The notes below the pieces were generated by a model. That model was not told the origin of the DNA, did not search any database, and saw only the letters and a list, made by a program, of their open reading frames with translations. The position numbers and the translations under genes were made by a program. Below are positions 47,804-60,205 of a stretch of 64,000 nucleotides of DNA, piece after piece (positions within the stretch are counted from its first letter, which is position 1; each line of letters starts with the position of its first letter). Origin of the DNA: Typha latifolia (Eukaryota > Streptophyta > Magnoliopsida > Poales > Typhaceae); contig CM034102.1 of NCBI GenBank assembly GCA_019914945.1, positions 6,251,501 to 6,315,500 on the forward strand. Reading direction: 5' to 3'.

Positions 47804-50800
47804 GATAGACAATTATTTGATAAAAGCCGCATACTTGAACTAGATTAGATATCAATATAGATAATGAAGTATTAAGCCTATAAGTATAGAAAAAAATAAA
47901 ACAAAAAAATTTAGTACTAGCAGATTTCAAGCGCAATACTCTTAAGTTATCATACGGCTCCATAACGATATATAATACACATAACCTTGCGAAACCCTAA
48001 ACGGCGAGAGAATCATCGACTAATTTTGATGTAGATGAATGTCCCCTCAGCAACCTACGAGTAATAAAAAAAAAATAAAGGCGCAAAGAATATACCAATA
48101 TACCACCATTTATCAAAGTACTAAGCGTACTCCTATCAAGAAACTAATAATGTTGCAAATTATTCTTATCTACCAATACTATTTACAAAAACTACAAAAT
48201 GACTTTTTTAGAGCAACACAATAATTTCAGCGCCAATTATAATATTTAAAAAAAATTGTGGCAATTATACAAAGAAAACTTTTTTTTTAAAATAAAAAGA
48301 TTTGTTGTTTAAAAGGCTTAGTTATATTGAAATTTACAGAAATTATGGGAGGATATATAGAATTCTGATAGTGTGACATGAGCAATGATTAGTGATAATC
48401 TATTATGTCAAATAAGTCATATAATTAAGGGACTGCACGCCATCCTTTCAAAAGGATTAATGTTATTAGTAAGCCTTTGGTAATTTTCCTCCTTTTTTTT
48501 TTCTAAAAGAGTTTAATACTTTGTCTCCATTTCAAATGCTTAGATATTATATTATGACATGAAAATTTTGGCCTTTTATAACTTAATTATACTTTATCTT
48601 TCAATTGATATTATATGACTATATAAATTATGTGTATTCTATTATAATATAATGCATATCAATTCTATTATAATATAATGCATATCGATTGTAAAAAATA
48701 CATGCACTCACATTTCAGTAACTCAATCTTGCCAATTACAAAAATAAATATAATTAAATTACAAAATGCCCCATAATTTTTCTCATGGTAGGTTTAATTG
48801 CTCCTGAAAAAATACATGAGATAATGTGACCACTAGATCTGCATCAAGTTTCTTTTCTAGAAAATATTTAGTCTCTTCAGAACATAACTTAATTAGGAGT
48901 TCATATGATATTTAAGTTTTATAGAAAAAAAAATTATACCATCTAACTTAGTAATTCCCTTAAAAATACTGTTAAAAAACAAACAACATTAAAATTTTAA
49001 CTAACTAATTAGATGTATAAAATGCCCTTACTTTATCTTTTCTTTTCTTTTTATTTTCTTATTTTTCTACCTATTCATTCTTTCTTTTTTTCTCTCATTT
49101 ATTATATCATCTCTTTTCTCATTAGAAAAGATAGATGTGAGTGATACATGCGGCGAGGTTAGGAATAATATTTTTGAGAATAATAGTTTAGGGTTTGATA
49201 TTTTTATCTATCTATTTAGTTCGCCACATTTTAAAATTTTTTTTTATTAACAAATATTGGTGGAGAGTGCTTAGTGATATACTGAAGACAAATTCTAAGT
49301 GTGTCTTTGTCCATATTTGTTTGTTTGTTGAGATAATAAAAATAATATCGACATAAAATAGCTAATAATAAAGGTCAAAATATAGAAAATCCCGCGTTAA
49401 AACTTAAATATATAATCGAATTAGAATTAGAAGAGAGAATATTCAACTAGTTTTCACCCATAAATTACGACACCAATGCAGTGTTTTCAGTGACTTAGTT
49501 TAGGAAATTGATATTGTAGACAATATATACACAAAGTTAAAAGAAAACAGGGACATTTTGGCCTGTTAAAAACATAGATATACTCAATCAAGCTACTTGG
49601 CATCAAGGGTTAATTCATCTCGTGGTCTAATGTCGAATGGTCATTAATAGGAATAGTCTTGGGCCCTCTCACAGCCACCAATAAAGTTTAAGTATAAGTT
49701 AACTTACAAAGATTAGAGTTTAGAAATTAGAACAAATAAAAGGTTATAAAAATGTACAGTTGTTCTATAAAACTCTCTTAGTTGAAAAGTTGAACTCTCT
49801 TCACATATCTAACATATATATTAATGTCAGGAAAAGATGAAAAATTCAAGGAAACATATTGAGTTTTGACCTAGCAGTAAGGATGTAAACCTTTTTTTTT
49901 TTCTTTCATTTAAAAAGTTAGTAAAAGATAGGAATTTTGCAATTTAATTACATTTAATTTTTTAATTTACAGTAATAAATTTTACTGTATATTATAGATA
50001 TAAATTATATGTATTATAATATAATAAAATACGGATCAACTATAGAAAAAATATACTCAATTTTATATATCAAATTCATATAGGACGCCCCCTGTTTCTA
50101 TTGCCAAGCTGATTATGATATCTTTTTAAATGTCATGAAATAAAATAAAAATGAAATCTAGCAAAGTGTGAAACATTAGCTATCCTTTTCAATGAGAAGG
50201 CATCCATTTTGATAAGATTATTTTTTTCTTAGTTCTTTATAGTCAATGTAGAGATTTGAAAAAAAAATCAGTATATAAAAATTATCATAGGTGGTCACCA
50301 ATTGTACACTTGAATTATCTGAATAAGCTACGGAATTGGTCATTAGATATTTTGTTATTGAGTGACATTGGAGTCTAATACGGCAAGTTTTATCTTATTA
50401 GTCTTTTTGAATGCAAAATAGTAGAAATTTCTTCGCAAGAGTGCCCCTCTTCGAAGAGCCCAATAGCCAGCCATTAATTGCGTGGTTGCACGATAAAGGA
50501 AATTAGACACTTAGAAAACTACAAAAAGTTTGATGGATAAATATTCATACTTAATTATTTCACCTCGTTAATACTGGAAGAATGGGGGCACTTGCTTCTT
50601 CTTCTTCTTCTTCTTCTTTGACATGTGAATAAGAATACTACAAATTCTAGCTCTATCTGTTACAATTAATATCATAATTTTGAAAAAAAATGATATAATG
50701 ATTTAATATGATCAATAATAGGTCTAAATGCTTGTTGCATATATTTGTATTAGTTTTCTGCTTATTGTTTCAAGTAATAGAAAAGAAAGAACAAAGGCCC

Positions 50801-51363
50801 AATTTGGCAAAACAAAGGAGCTGCTGAAAATTTCAAGAGTGTTTATTAGGCTAAATACCATGATTACAGTTTGCGGGCCTGATTTAGGCCCACTTTCAAG
50901 ACTAATATGCTCCTCTAAGTAGCCTAGTGTTTATTGTTTAAGCTAGAATTAACATTTGAACACAAATAGTGCCTCTTATAGCCGAGGCTGTTAAAAATAA
51001 TCAAGCAACTCGAGTTCGGCTTGATTTAGGCTTGACTCAAGCTCGACTTTAAATTAAATGAGCTGAGCATTAAAAAAACAATTTAGGCTCAAAATTAGTT
51101 TATAGGTCAAACCTAAGGTCAGGCTGACTAGCTTAGATTTGGCCGGATAAAAATCAAATATATATGTATATATTTAATACTAATTTACACTATGAATAAT
51201 TTATGGCCATTAGGTCAAGATATAATTATCATATCCAAGGTTTGAAATCAAGAACGAAAAGCAGTCCGGATCGGCCATATCAGTTACCTGAATTGGATTA
51301 GACTTTTTTAAATACTGAAGGATTTGCATGCATCGTTTCCTTGCTTTTCTCTAATAGGGTTTT
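47658..51363. other. Intergenic AT-rich region
   Basis: Holds a (TTTA) run at 47682-47711, an (AT) run at 47769-47799, and a 26-bp tandem duplication (TTCTATTATAATATAATGCA at 48637 and 48663). A (TTC) run is at 50596-50618. A segment at 50980-51130 of the CTCGA/GGCTTGA type matches decayed non-autonomous DNA transposons. No gene is seen. Confidence 0.45.
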
Positions 51364-51887
51364 TGTAACAGCCCAATCTTTAAAAAAAAAAAAACTTCAC
51401 TGCATGGCATGACAACCTCATGCCATGCAGTGGCAGATGGGGAGGGCGCCACGCCGCGCCAAGCAATGGCGTGGTGGGCCCCGTCGTCGTCGCTGCGGCC
51501 TCCCCCCTCACCGCCTCTCTCCTTTTTATTTCTCTCTCTATCTCTTTCGGTCACTCTCTCACTTTTCTCTCTTTCTCTCTCTCAAACACTCTCTCTCTCT
51601 ACTACCGCCGCCACTCCGCCGGCCTGCCGCTGCCGCCACCACCTCCACTAATGACGGTGAGCCTCCCTCCCATCTTTCTCTCTCTTTCTCTCTCTCTATC
51701 TGTCGGGACCGCCAGAGGTTTGAGCCGCCGGTAAGAGGCCGATCGCTGAGTGGCCACCAGCGGCCATACCCTCCCCTGCGACCCAATCCTCTTCTTTTCT
51801 TCTTCTTCTTCTTCTTCTTCTTCTTCCTCCTCTTCTTCTTCTTCTCCTCCTTCCCTTCTTTCTTCTCTCGGGTAGCACTGTAGTGAG

Positions 51888-51942
51888 GTGCTAGGCTCGG
51901 CCTAGCACCTGCTAGGTTAAGGTGCTAGGCTAAGCCCAGCAC
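51888..51942 (+). other. Two hairpins, GTGCTAGGC family
   Basis: First hairpin 51888-51908: arms GTGCTAGGC and GCCTAGCAC, a perfect 9-bp stem around TCG. Second 51922-51942: arms GTGCTAGGC and GCCCAGCAC around TAA, one mismatch. A related hairpin is at 59603-59623. Confidence 0.75.
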
Positions 51943-51974
<32 letters not shown>

Positions 51975-52094
51975 GCATATTATTTTATACTAATAAAAAT
52001 AATAAAAATACTAAAATAAAGAAAGAAAAACCATTGTGTAGCGTAAACTAAAAAGAATAAGAGATTAGAGAGAGAGAGAGCGAGTGGAATAAAA

Positions 52095-52475
52095 CTAAAC
52101 AAAAGAAAGAAAAACTATGGTATAGTGAAGAACAAGAAAAGAGAAGAAAAGAAGATAGAGAGTGGAAAAAAATGAAAAAAATAAGAGAGAAATAAAGAAA
52201 TAAAATTAACAAATTATATACTAAAGTTCGTCAGAGTTAGATTTGCATCGTCGAAGTTCATCAGAATTAGATCTCTCTACAAGAAAAATAATGACTATAT
52301 GGTACGGAGAAAAAAGAAAAAAAGAGTGAAAGAAAGAAAGAGAGTGAAGAGTGAAAAAGAAAAGAAAAGAAGATAGAGTAAACTAAGAGAGAAATAAATA
52401 AATAAAATTAAAAAATTATATACTAGAGTTTGTCAGAGTTAGATCTGCGTCGTCAGAGTTCACTAGAGCTTTTGG
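52095..52475 (+). repeat. Imperfect tandem duplication, about 185 bp, purine-rich
   Basis: Two units each contain a GAAAGAAA-rich part, an AATTATATACTA block, and TCAGAGTTAGAT followed by TGC.TCGTC (near 52210-52265 and 52415-52470). Confidence 0.7.
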
Positions 52476-52544
52476 CTACATTGCTTCAAGATCTGATGGA
52501 GATTGAAGAGAAATTCTTATTCAAAAACTTGTATACCTTTTGGC

Positions 52545-52583
<39 letters not shown>

Positions 52584-52589
52584 TTTTAT

Positions 52590-55544
52590 AGTGATAATAA
52601 AGCGACTTTTCAAAATATCTCCCATTTTTGTGTGTATTATAGACTAGTAATTTTCTTTTGCTGAATCTCGTAAGACTACTTTTCTTTCCCTGAACTTCTC
52701 TAGATTGACTTCAAAGTAATATTTCACACATAAAAAATTTCAAAAAATTTATGATGCAAATGTATGATTAGCTTGGATAAGCTACTTCTTTACCCTCGTA
52801 AAGACAAACTTATATTAGTCTATGGAAATTTGCAAATTAGTACTTAGTCATTGAAAATAAACCTATAAAGGTCAATCAAGTAAATACAAGTCTATGAAAT
52901 TCGCAGAAATTTGTTCTGCCTCATGGGTTTATTTCAGTTCGAACCTTATCTTATGGTTTAACTTATGTAACACCTTGACTTAATTTTAATCCAACCTATT
53001 TTAACATATAAAAATCCAGAAATAACTATCCAATCTTATTCAAGGTAATATTTTAAAAAAAAATAAAACTTTCATCATCGATATCCACAATGAACACATA
53101 TGTAAATAATTTTGTTTCATTTCTTTATTCCTATTTTTTTTAATTTTAAATGATTTCGATATTAATAGGTATTTAAATTATTATCTCAACAAAGTATTTT
53201 ATTAATTCCATATATTAGGATGCTATGATTATGATCGTAACTATGAAGTACTAATTAGATACTTTTATAAAAGGCAGAGGACTAGTTTTTGAAAAATAGA
53301 TTTAATTATATTTATCCTTCCTAAAAATAATACCATTTTTTATGTGTACGCCTTGAACTTTTTTATATCCACATACTCTCTAATACTAAAAAAAATTCAC
53401 ATAAAACCATTTAATTTAAGAGTCTATATGGTAAACTATGTGCAAAAAAAATAAAAATTCTGGAGTGTATTAAAAAAATAATAATAGTTTATAAGGACTA
53501 AGTGTAATAAAACCTAACAAAACTAAGTTAAGATTTGAACTATAAAAAGTGTATAATATAAGGGGTGTTGTGAAAATTTTGCGACTAAGTCTAAAACGGT
53601 GGGCCCATCGTCTTCTCAGGTCGATCCAACCCGGTCAGAGCCGTCGTAATAATAGTTAAAGGAAAATTGCAGGATTTCCATGCCGAAAAGCAGGCCATGG
53701 ACCACCAAAATCGTCTTTTCCTAACCATCGCATCGCATCACATCCCATCCCATCCCACGGAAAACCGAGTCAATAAGTCAAACACTGAGAGAGAGAGAGA
53801 GACAATCATAGATCCTCTTTGTAGCACCTAACTCTCAGCATGCGTCTTTCTATCGGACATTTAATAAAAATATTAATGTAGGATATTATTTATTAATTGA
53901 TAAATAAAGACATACGGAGATGTTTACATCTATAAAGCCTTGTTTACTTTTGGATTAAAATTAATTATAAAATATATATTTATCTTTATTATGACTAAAA
54001 TAAAATTTTTATTCTAAAAATAATTACTCTTGTGTTGATCATTATTCTGATATAAAGTAGAGGAAAAGATAAGAAAAACATATTAAATTTTTTTTATCAA
54101 ATTACTATAAATATTCTTTGATTTGATATAAAATAGATTAATTAGATAGATATTAAAGATAAATTAGTAATTAAAATAATCTGTGATATAATATATAATT
54201 TTAATAAATAATATTTATATTCTAAAATAAAGATATTATAGTATTTAGCTGTTATTTTAAAATAAGAAAAATACTTATTCCTAAAATGAACCGTGCTAAA
54301 GTTAATGTGCACGAATATAACTTGAAAATTTCAAACTATTAGGTATCTAACTTCTTGCTTTTAACGCTTAGAATTTTTTATGAACATTTTTGCGTCCTAA
54401 AATGTCATCTAGCATTAATAGCTTCAAATTTCTGTAGCTGTAGCTGTAGCGAATATTTTTTAATTATTTCTTTTGCTGTAGCGAAATGAAAACCGGCTTC
54501 TTGCACGACCTGGACGCTGAGTCGCTGACTAACCTTTCATATCACTTTTTTTCCCGCACGCCGAATAATTGAAACAATGTTCTTTTTAAGAGGTCCACAT
54601 TCCACAATCACACCGTGGAACTTTCAAACAAGTGTCAAACTATTATTTGTTGTCCCCTGCAGACTGCAGTTGGTTGTTTCTGGAGTATGAATTCTTCTTT
54701 AGTACTGTTTCTTTGGTGCATTTGCACTAAAAGTTCTTTAAATTTTGGTTATAGTATTAAACTTTTAATTTTTTTTTTATGTAAATTATAGTTTATACAT
54801 ATGAGGTTTGATCGTATTTTAACTTACCCTTATGTATTTTCAATTTTCGAACTTAATATTGTTGTAATCCATTAATAATTATAATTGTTACTTCGGCTAG
54901 TAATGAAAATGTAACAAAAAACTTTATTATCGCTATAACATAGCCTAATTTAAGGATGTCAAAGTAGTTTGGTTATTTAGCAACTTGCTTATAGCCCATT
55001 AATTTCAATAAATGCAATATGAGTTAGGGGTGGCAATTGGTTGTATTATAAACTTATTGAACAGGTCACATAGATCATAAACAACTTGCCATGTTACATA
55101 GCTCATTAACTAATTTATTTGGATCATAAATGAGTTTATTTGTGTTATAAATAGATTATTTAGTGAATAAGGGGTTATTTGGGTCGTAATCAATTTATCA
55201 CGGTGATGAAGGGGTTATTTGGGTCATAATCAACTTATCGTGTCATTAATAGGTTCGCGGGTCATATACTTATTAAAAGGGTTGAGGTAATAAACATGGA
55301 TATAATTCATTTAATAATCGAGTTAGGCAGGTCAACTCATTTATGACTTAGAATCAATTATATTAAATTTAAACTTGTTAAAATTTTTTAGGTTTGGTGT
55401 GTGTGGCCTTAGTCATTGGAGTCGATAGAAACCACCCTCTCAACCAGGGTTATGGTAGAGTGTATATTTAGTGTTGATATTATTATTGATCTACCCTTGG
55501 GGTTGTTTAATTTGTGTGACAATTAAATAAATTATATATTAGGT
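52590..55544. other. Intergenic AT-rich region
   Basis: No gene seen. Short repeats include a (GA) run at 53787-53802 and CTGTAG repeats at 54434-54452. From 55020 (AGGGGTGGCAA) to about 55380 the sequence has the word pattern of a decayed hAT-type non-autonomous transposon, with internal near-repeats of 'ggggttatttgggtc' at about 55171 and 55209. Confidence 0.4.
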
Positions 55545-56350
55545 TGATAGGCTCTGATACCAATTTGATAGGCTCTAATACCAATTTGATAGATTCTTGT
55601 ACCAAAAGATAGGCTACAGAATAATTATTTTGAGATCTGAATTTATTGTAAAAAGCAGTCCGCGCAACCGTGAAAAATTATTCGTCAAATATTCTTTTAT
55701 AGTCAGAAGATTATGAAACTAAGTGGATTAGATTAAGGTGGATGGTGGATGTGATTAAGGGATATAGACGAAGGGAACGAAATGGTCGAGATTCCAAAGA
55801 AGAGGGGTGACTTGACGTAGAGAGACATTAGAAATTAAGAGAAATCTTGCCAATAGTAGAGGTGGAAGGATGGTGAAGAGGGAGGAGGGAGATTATGATA
55901 GATAGATGATAAAGAGGCAAAAAAAAATCAATATTCCAATAGCATACAAGTCCTAAAATAATAAGTAACCCTAATTCTAAAGGATTCCCGTTGATCGCGT
56001 TCAAACGCGCCCGATCGCGTTCAAATGCACAAAAGACGTTCTCTGTATGTGCGAACGCGATGCAGGCATTCGAACGCGGGCGTTCGAACGTGCCCGATCG
56101 CATTCAAATGCACAAAAGACGTTCTTTGTATGTGCGAACGCGATGCAGGCATTCGAACGCGGGCGTTCGAACTCGCCCGACCGCGTTCAAACGCACAATA
56201 TATGTTATTTGTATTTGCGAACCTAATGCAAGCGTTCGTAATAACGTTCGAACGCGACCCCTCTTGCGTTCAAACGCGATCTACAAGAATTTTATTTTAA
56301 TGAAAATAAATAACTAATACAATAAGAAAAGATCCTAACTAAGTGTATCA
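55545..56350 (-). repeat. Gypsy LTR, minus orientation (LTR2)
   Basis: On the minus strand it starts TGATACACTTAGTTAGGATC at 56350, nearly the same as LTR1. It keeps the palindrome array, the CT-rich leader and the TATCA-ended primer-site-like units at its 3' edge (55546-55586). It is not preceded by a polypurine tract on the minus strand, so it may be a solo LTR. No convincing target duplication was found. Confidence 0.72.
56011..56259 (-). repeat. Three 83-bp units with TTCGAA palindromes
   Basis: Units begin CCGATCGCGT (56011), CCGATCGCAT (56094) and CCGACCGCGT (56177). The first two differ at about four of 83 positions; the third is more diverged in its second half. Exact TTCGAA cores are at 56069, 56083, 56152, 56166 and 56247. 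Confidence 0.93.
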
Positions 56351-56929
56351 CGAGTATAAGCAAGCATTAACACTGTCAAGTATGGAGATTAAATCCTTAA
56401 TAATCTTAGAATATATGATTGTAAAATATGGGTTATATAGCTCTAGCCATAGACAAGGATACAAGGTTAGGGCATCCTTTGATGTATGCTTGCGATCTCA
56501 TAGATGTGTGCGGTGATGATCGAGATAAGAGAATAAGCTTACAACTAATGTCCTTAGCTACATATAAACTGATCTTCCAACACTGTTGGGCGCATGTTAG
56601 TGACTTTATGTTGTGGACTAGCCTAGAGCTAGTTGGTCTGGTCGAGTTATGGTTTGGTTAGTCGTGTCATGAACTCACTTGGTCGGTTGAGTCTAGTCTA
56701 GGGTTGCTTGCAGGGCAAGTCACTTAAAGGGGATAGCCACTATAAATGAGGTGCAATGAGAACCCCAAGGTATCAATAAAATTTACCCAAATTTCCTCCC
56801 ACACACACTTTCTCTCTAAAATCCCTTTCTCAGTTGGCGACGCCCATACCCACCAGCTGAGTCATCTCCTCCCTAGTTACCCATCTTCTCCACTTGCTAG
56901 CTCTCCTTCTCCCTTACCCTTAGCTCACT
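56351..56929 (+). other. Host sequence left of the TGTAA insertion, possibly LTR promoter
   Basis: Has an ACTATAAATGAGG TATA-like box near 56741-56753 followed by a pyrimidine-rich leader, as in an LTR U3/R region. The leader appears to continue past the insertion at 60206. The family is not identified. Confidence 0.35.
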
Positions 56930-58616
56930 CGAGCTGTAACGCCTCGCCTCCCCCCCCTCGGCGCCTGGCACGGGCACGTGCACGTCCACGCGCCCACACG
57001 GCATGCGGGGCGCACGCGACAAGTCGGGCGGGGCCCGTCACGCACAAATACTCCTGTGCACATATAATCATGACATCCTCAAATAAAACCTGCTAACCTA
57101 TCCATGATCACATAATCTATCATGAAATAAATCATATTAATAACCAAATAAACCTGTTAACATAAAAATATCCAAGTCTACAATAATATACACTAGACTA
57201 CTATATAATCTGGCAAGACCCACACAGGCCACAACAAACCATCAAGATACAACTAAAACAACTAATACAGGAGTACACTATGATTTGACCTGAATCATAC
57301 AAAAGAGTACAAATATTAAATACTCGCACAACTCAATTTCTATATAAACTATCATCTATAGCATCTCGCATCTATAGCTAACCTCATCATCGCTCTAAAA
57401 TATCTTCTCAAGATATCTTAAGTTGCTATCACGTACCGCATATCTAAGGGGTTAGAAAAAAAATAGAGAGAGAGTCATGAGCAAAATGCTCAGTGAATAG
57501 ACATTACCCCGAATTAGTGATGCTAAATAAAGAGTAAATTATATACTGGATAATATGAATCAGAAAGAGCATCATGACATGAATAAATATATGAATGTAT
57601 CCTCAATAATATATAAATAAAAGTAGATAATATGTCATAACTAATAAAAGTATATAATCCTCGACAATGTGTAAACAAATCTCCATGTCATACTATCATC
57701 ATAACTTTCTCTCAAATATGACACATGATGCATGCCGACCATGATCATGCTATGATATCAAATGCAATCATATATGATGTATATTGACCATTCGATAATC
57801 AGGTAATCAAATGATAATGAAATCATATGCATTTCTCAACATCTCAGTCATCAATATCAGCTCTATATGTCATCATCATACTAGACCACTATGCATAGTC
57901 AACACCCGGTACCCAGTCTTAACATCATGCCTGGAGGCTAAGAGCATACTCCGCCACCTGCAAGAGTATCTCAAATATAACCATACCCCGCCACTCGCTA
58001 GGGTATCAATATTCATCTAGACTGGGCACCCTTCTACCTGATAGAAACCTCGTGAGGATAACTCGCCACATATGCGCTGGCGAACGATATTTGTCCGAAT
58101 GTTCTGCGCGCACACAGACTAACGACCTCGGTCGTAAGGCCAACAGGATTGCGACTATGTCGAGCGATCAATCATCCACCAAGCGCGTCCTAACCCTCAC
58201 GCCCACTCGGGTATCCTCACGCTTTCTATGAACTATCATATCAATCACATGTTGTGCTTTCCTTCTAAATGACAGATCATATGCATATATCCAGTACGAT
58301 AACAAGTCAATGCATAACAGGAATTTAGGTGAAACAGGAATCAAGAGAAAAATAATGCAATATAGTCTCTGATCATGTAGTCAACACATGCATACTCATG
58401 CTAATCAATTACATGCATACTCATGCTATAGATCAATTGGACATAATATTTTAATAGTATAATCATCTCTCATCATCTCTATATATCACCAATGTGCTCA
58501 TATATCAGATCAACCTAATCAGATGCATGATAAAATATGCTCGACTGTAATCATCTCTAAATAAAGTCATATAATCATGCTGGAGGCCAAAACACGCATG
58601 TACATAAATATATAAT

Positions 58617-58794
58617 AACCTAATTTGAGAAAGACATCTAAGGGATAAGACTACGCACCGTCTGATCAGAAGACACAAACCACGCATCTCTCACGTCCGT
58701 CAGGTAACCTAATTTGAGAAAGACGTTTAGGGGATAAGACTATTCACACTTGATCAGAAGACGCAAACCACGTATCCCTCACATCCGCCAATCA
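58617..58794. repeat. 89-bp tandem duplication
   Basis: AACCTAATTTGAGAAAGAC occurs at 58617 and 58706. The rest of both units is alike (GGGATAAGACTA, TGATCAGAAGAC.CAAACCAC). Confidence 0.9.
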
Positions 58795-59076
58795 ACCGAG
58801 TGATACTCATCGTTAGCAATGTCCATGAGGTCTCAAATAAGGGGGTTCAGGATCTAAACATATATAAGTAGTATGATGTTAGCCGTTTATCTAATTAGAA
58901 TATAAATGTTTATTAGGTTTAGTATCACTTCTCTTTATTTTTGATTACATAACTAGGTCTATATTATAGATACGATTCAAATATTATAATTATATTATTA
59001 TCATAAAATGTTAGTTATAACATAAGGAGAAGGGGTCTGTTTCCTTTTATATGAGAGTATTTCTAAATATATAATT

Positions 59077-59359
59077 ATAAAATAAAATAAAATAAAATAA
59101 AATAAAATAAAAGTATAGACAAGGTCTAATTATAATTAATTTTATAATTCATACACTATCTTGATTAATTAGGGACAATGCAATATTTACTCTATAAAAT
59201 AATAAATAAATAACTAAAAAGCTTAGTATTTTATTTGTTGTAGAATAATCATATATAAAGAAAATTAATAGAAATACTTAAAATATATATGACGAGGGTA
59301 TTAGAATATAAATCTAATAATTATAATTTACAAATCTATCTATTAATCTAATAGACATA

Positions 59360-59394
<35 letters not shown>

Positions 59395-59396
59395 AT
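59077..59396. repeat. AAAAT and AAAT microsatellites
   Basis: An AAAAT-type run at about 59082-59112 and an AAAT-type run at about 59357-59395 lie within copy B. Confidence 0.9.
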
Positions 59397-59602
59397 ATAA
59401 GTATTACCTATATTTATACCAAATTAATCATTAATTATAAAAATTATTATTAATAAAATTATATTGAAGAATATATAATATTATTAAAATAGTTAATGTC
59501 TAAATACTCTATTTTTATTAATTAAGAAGAAAAATACTTAGATAAATAACATAAATAAAATAAATAAATAAATAATTAATTAATTAATTAAATCTGCCAT
59601 TA

Positions 59603-59623
59603 GTGCTGGGTTCGGCCCAGCAC
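59603..59623 (-). other. Hairpin related to 51888-51942
   Basis: Arms GTGCTGGG and CCCAGCAC form a perfect 8-bp stem. Compared with the hairpin at 51888, the sixth pair is G-C instead of A-T, a two-sided change that keeps pairing. Confidence 0.7.
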
Positions 59624-59847
59624 TGTGTAGAAAGAAGGAGAAGGAGCTGAGGAAGAAGGAGAAAACGAAAGAAAGAAAGAAAGAAAGAAAGAAGAAGAAG
59701 AAGAAGAGGAGAAAAGGAAGAGAAGAAAGAGAAATAGTGAGGAAGGAGGTTGCGGACCCGGGACGACGGGGAGGGCACCGGCGGCTGCTGGCCAACTAGC
59801 GGCCGGCCTCTCGCCGACGGCTCGGCTCCGACGAGCCCGAGCTCGGG

Positions 59848-59895
<48 letters not shown>

Positions 59896-60205
59896 GAAGA
59901 AAAGGAAAGAGAGGGGGAATGAGAGATCTCACCGGCGGCGGCGGCTTCGGGAAGGTGGCGGTGGGCCGACGTCGGCAATGAGGAGAGGAAGGAGTGCGAG
60001 AGAGAGTAGAGTGAGAGAGTGACCGAGAGAGAGAGATAGAGAGAGAGATTTAAAGAGAGAGAGGGAAGGCGGTGGAGGAGTTGCAGCGGCACTGGGGCCC
60101 GCCACAACCCGTTGGCTGCGGCAGCGGCAGTGAGTGCATGGCGCTCGGACACGAGGCCGGCCACACTGAAATAAATTTTTTTTAGGGTTGGGTTATTACA
60201 CGAGC

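Larger units (their letters stand above)
51364..52580 (+). mobile_element. TGTAA-family LTR fragment, copy A
   Basis: Starts TGTAACAGCCCAATC, then an A-run and a GC-rich section, CT tracts with 'ggtcactctctcact', a GGTGAG donor-like site at 51656-51661, a (TTC)n tract at 51797-51845, and paired hairpins at 51888-51942 followed by an (AT) run. The same order is found on the minus strand from 60200 downward, so the two are one family. The right edge is not defined; after about 52030 the copy becomes purine-rich and tandemly repeated, and it ends near the (AT)/T-run at 52549-52589. Confidence 0.6.
56930..60205 (-). mobile_element. TGTAA...TTACA element, copy B, with CGAGC target duplication
   Basis: The element is 56935-60200 (3266 bp). 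The left end reads TGTAACGCC on the plus strand; the right end reads TGTAATAACCCAACCC on the minus strand. CGAGC precedes it at 56930-56934 and follows it at 60201-60205, a clean 5-bp target duplication. The minus-strand end has the same layout as copy A at 51364. No gag or pol is visible inside, so it is most simply a long solo LTR or a non-autonomous derivative. It contains an 89-bp tandem duplication, AAAT and AAAAT microsatellites and GA/CT tracts. Confidence 0.75.

Noticed and set aside
51409..51883. Open frames rich in Ser/Leu/Pro or Phe
   Set aside because: Products of CT and TTC microsatellites in the TGTAA element.
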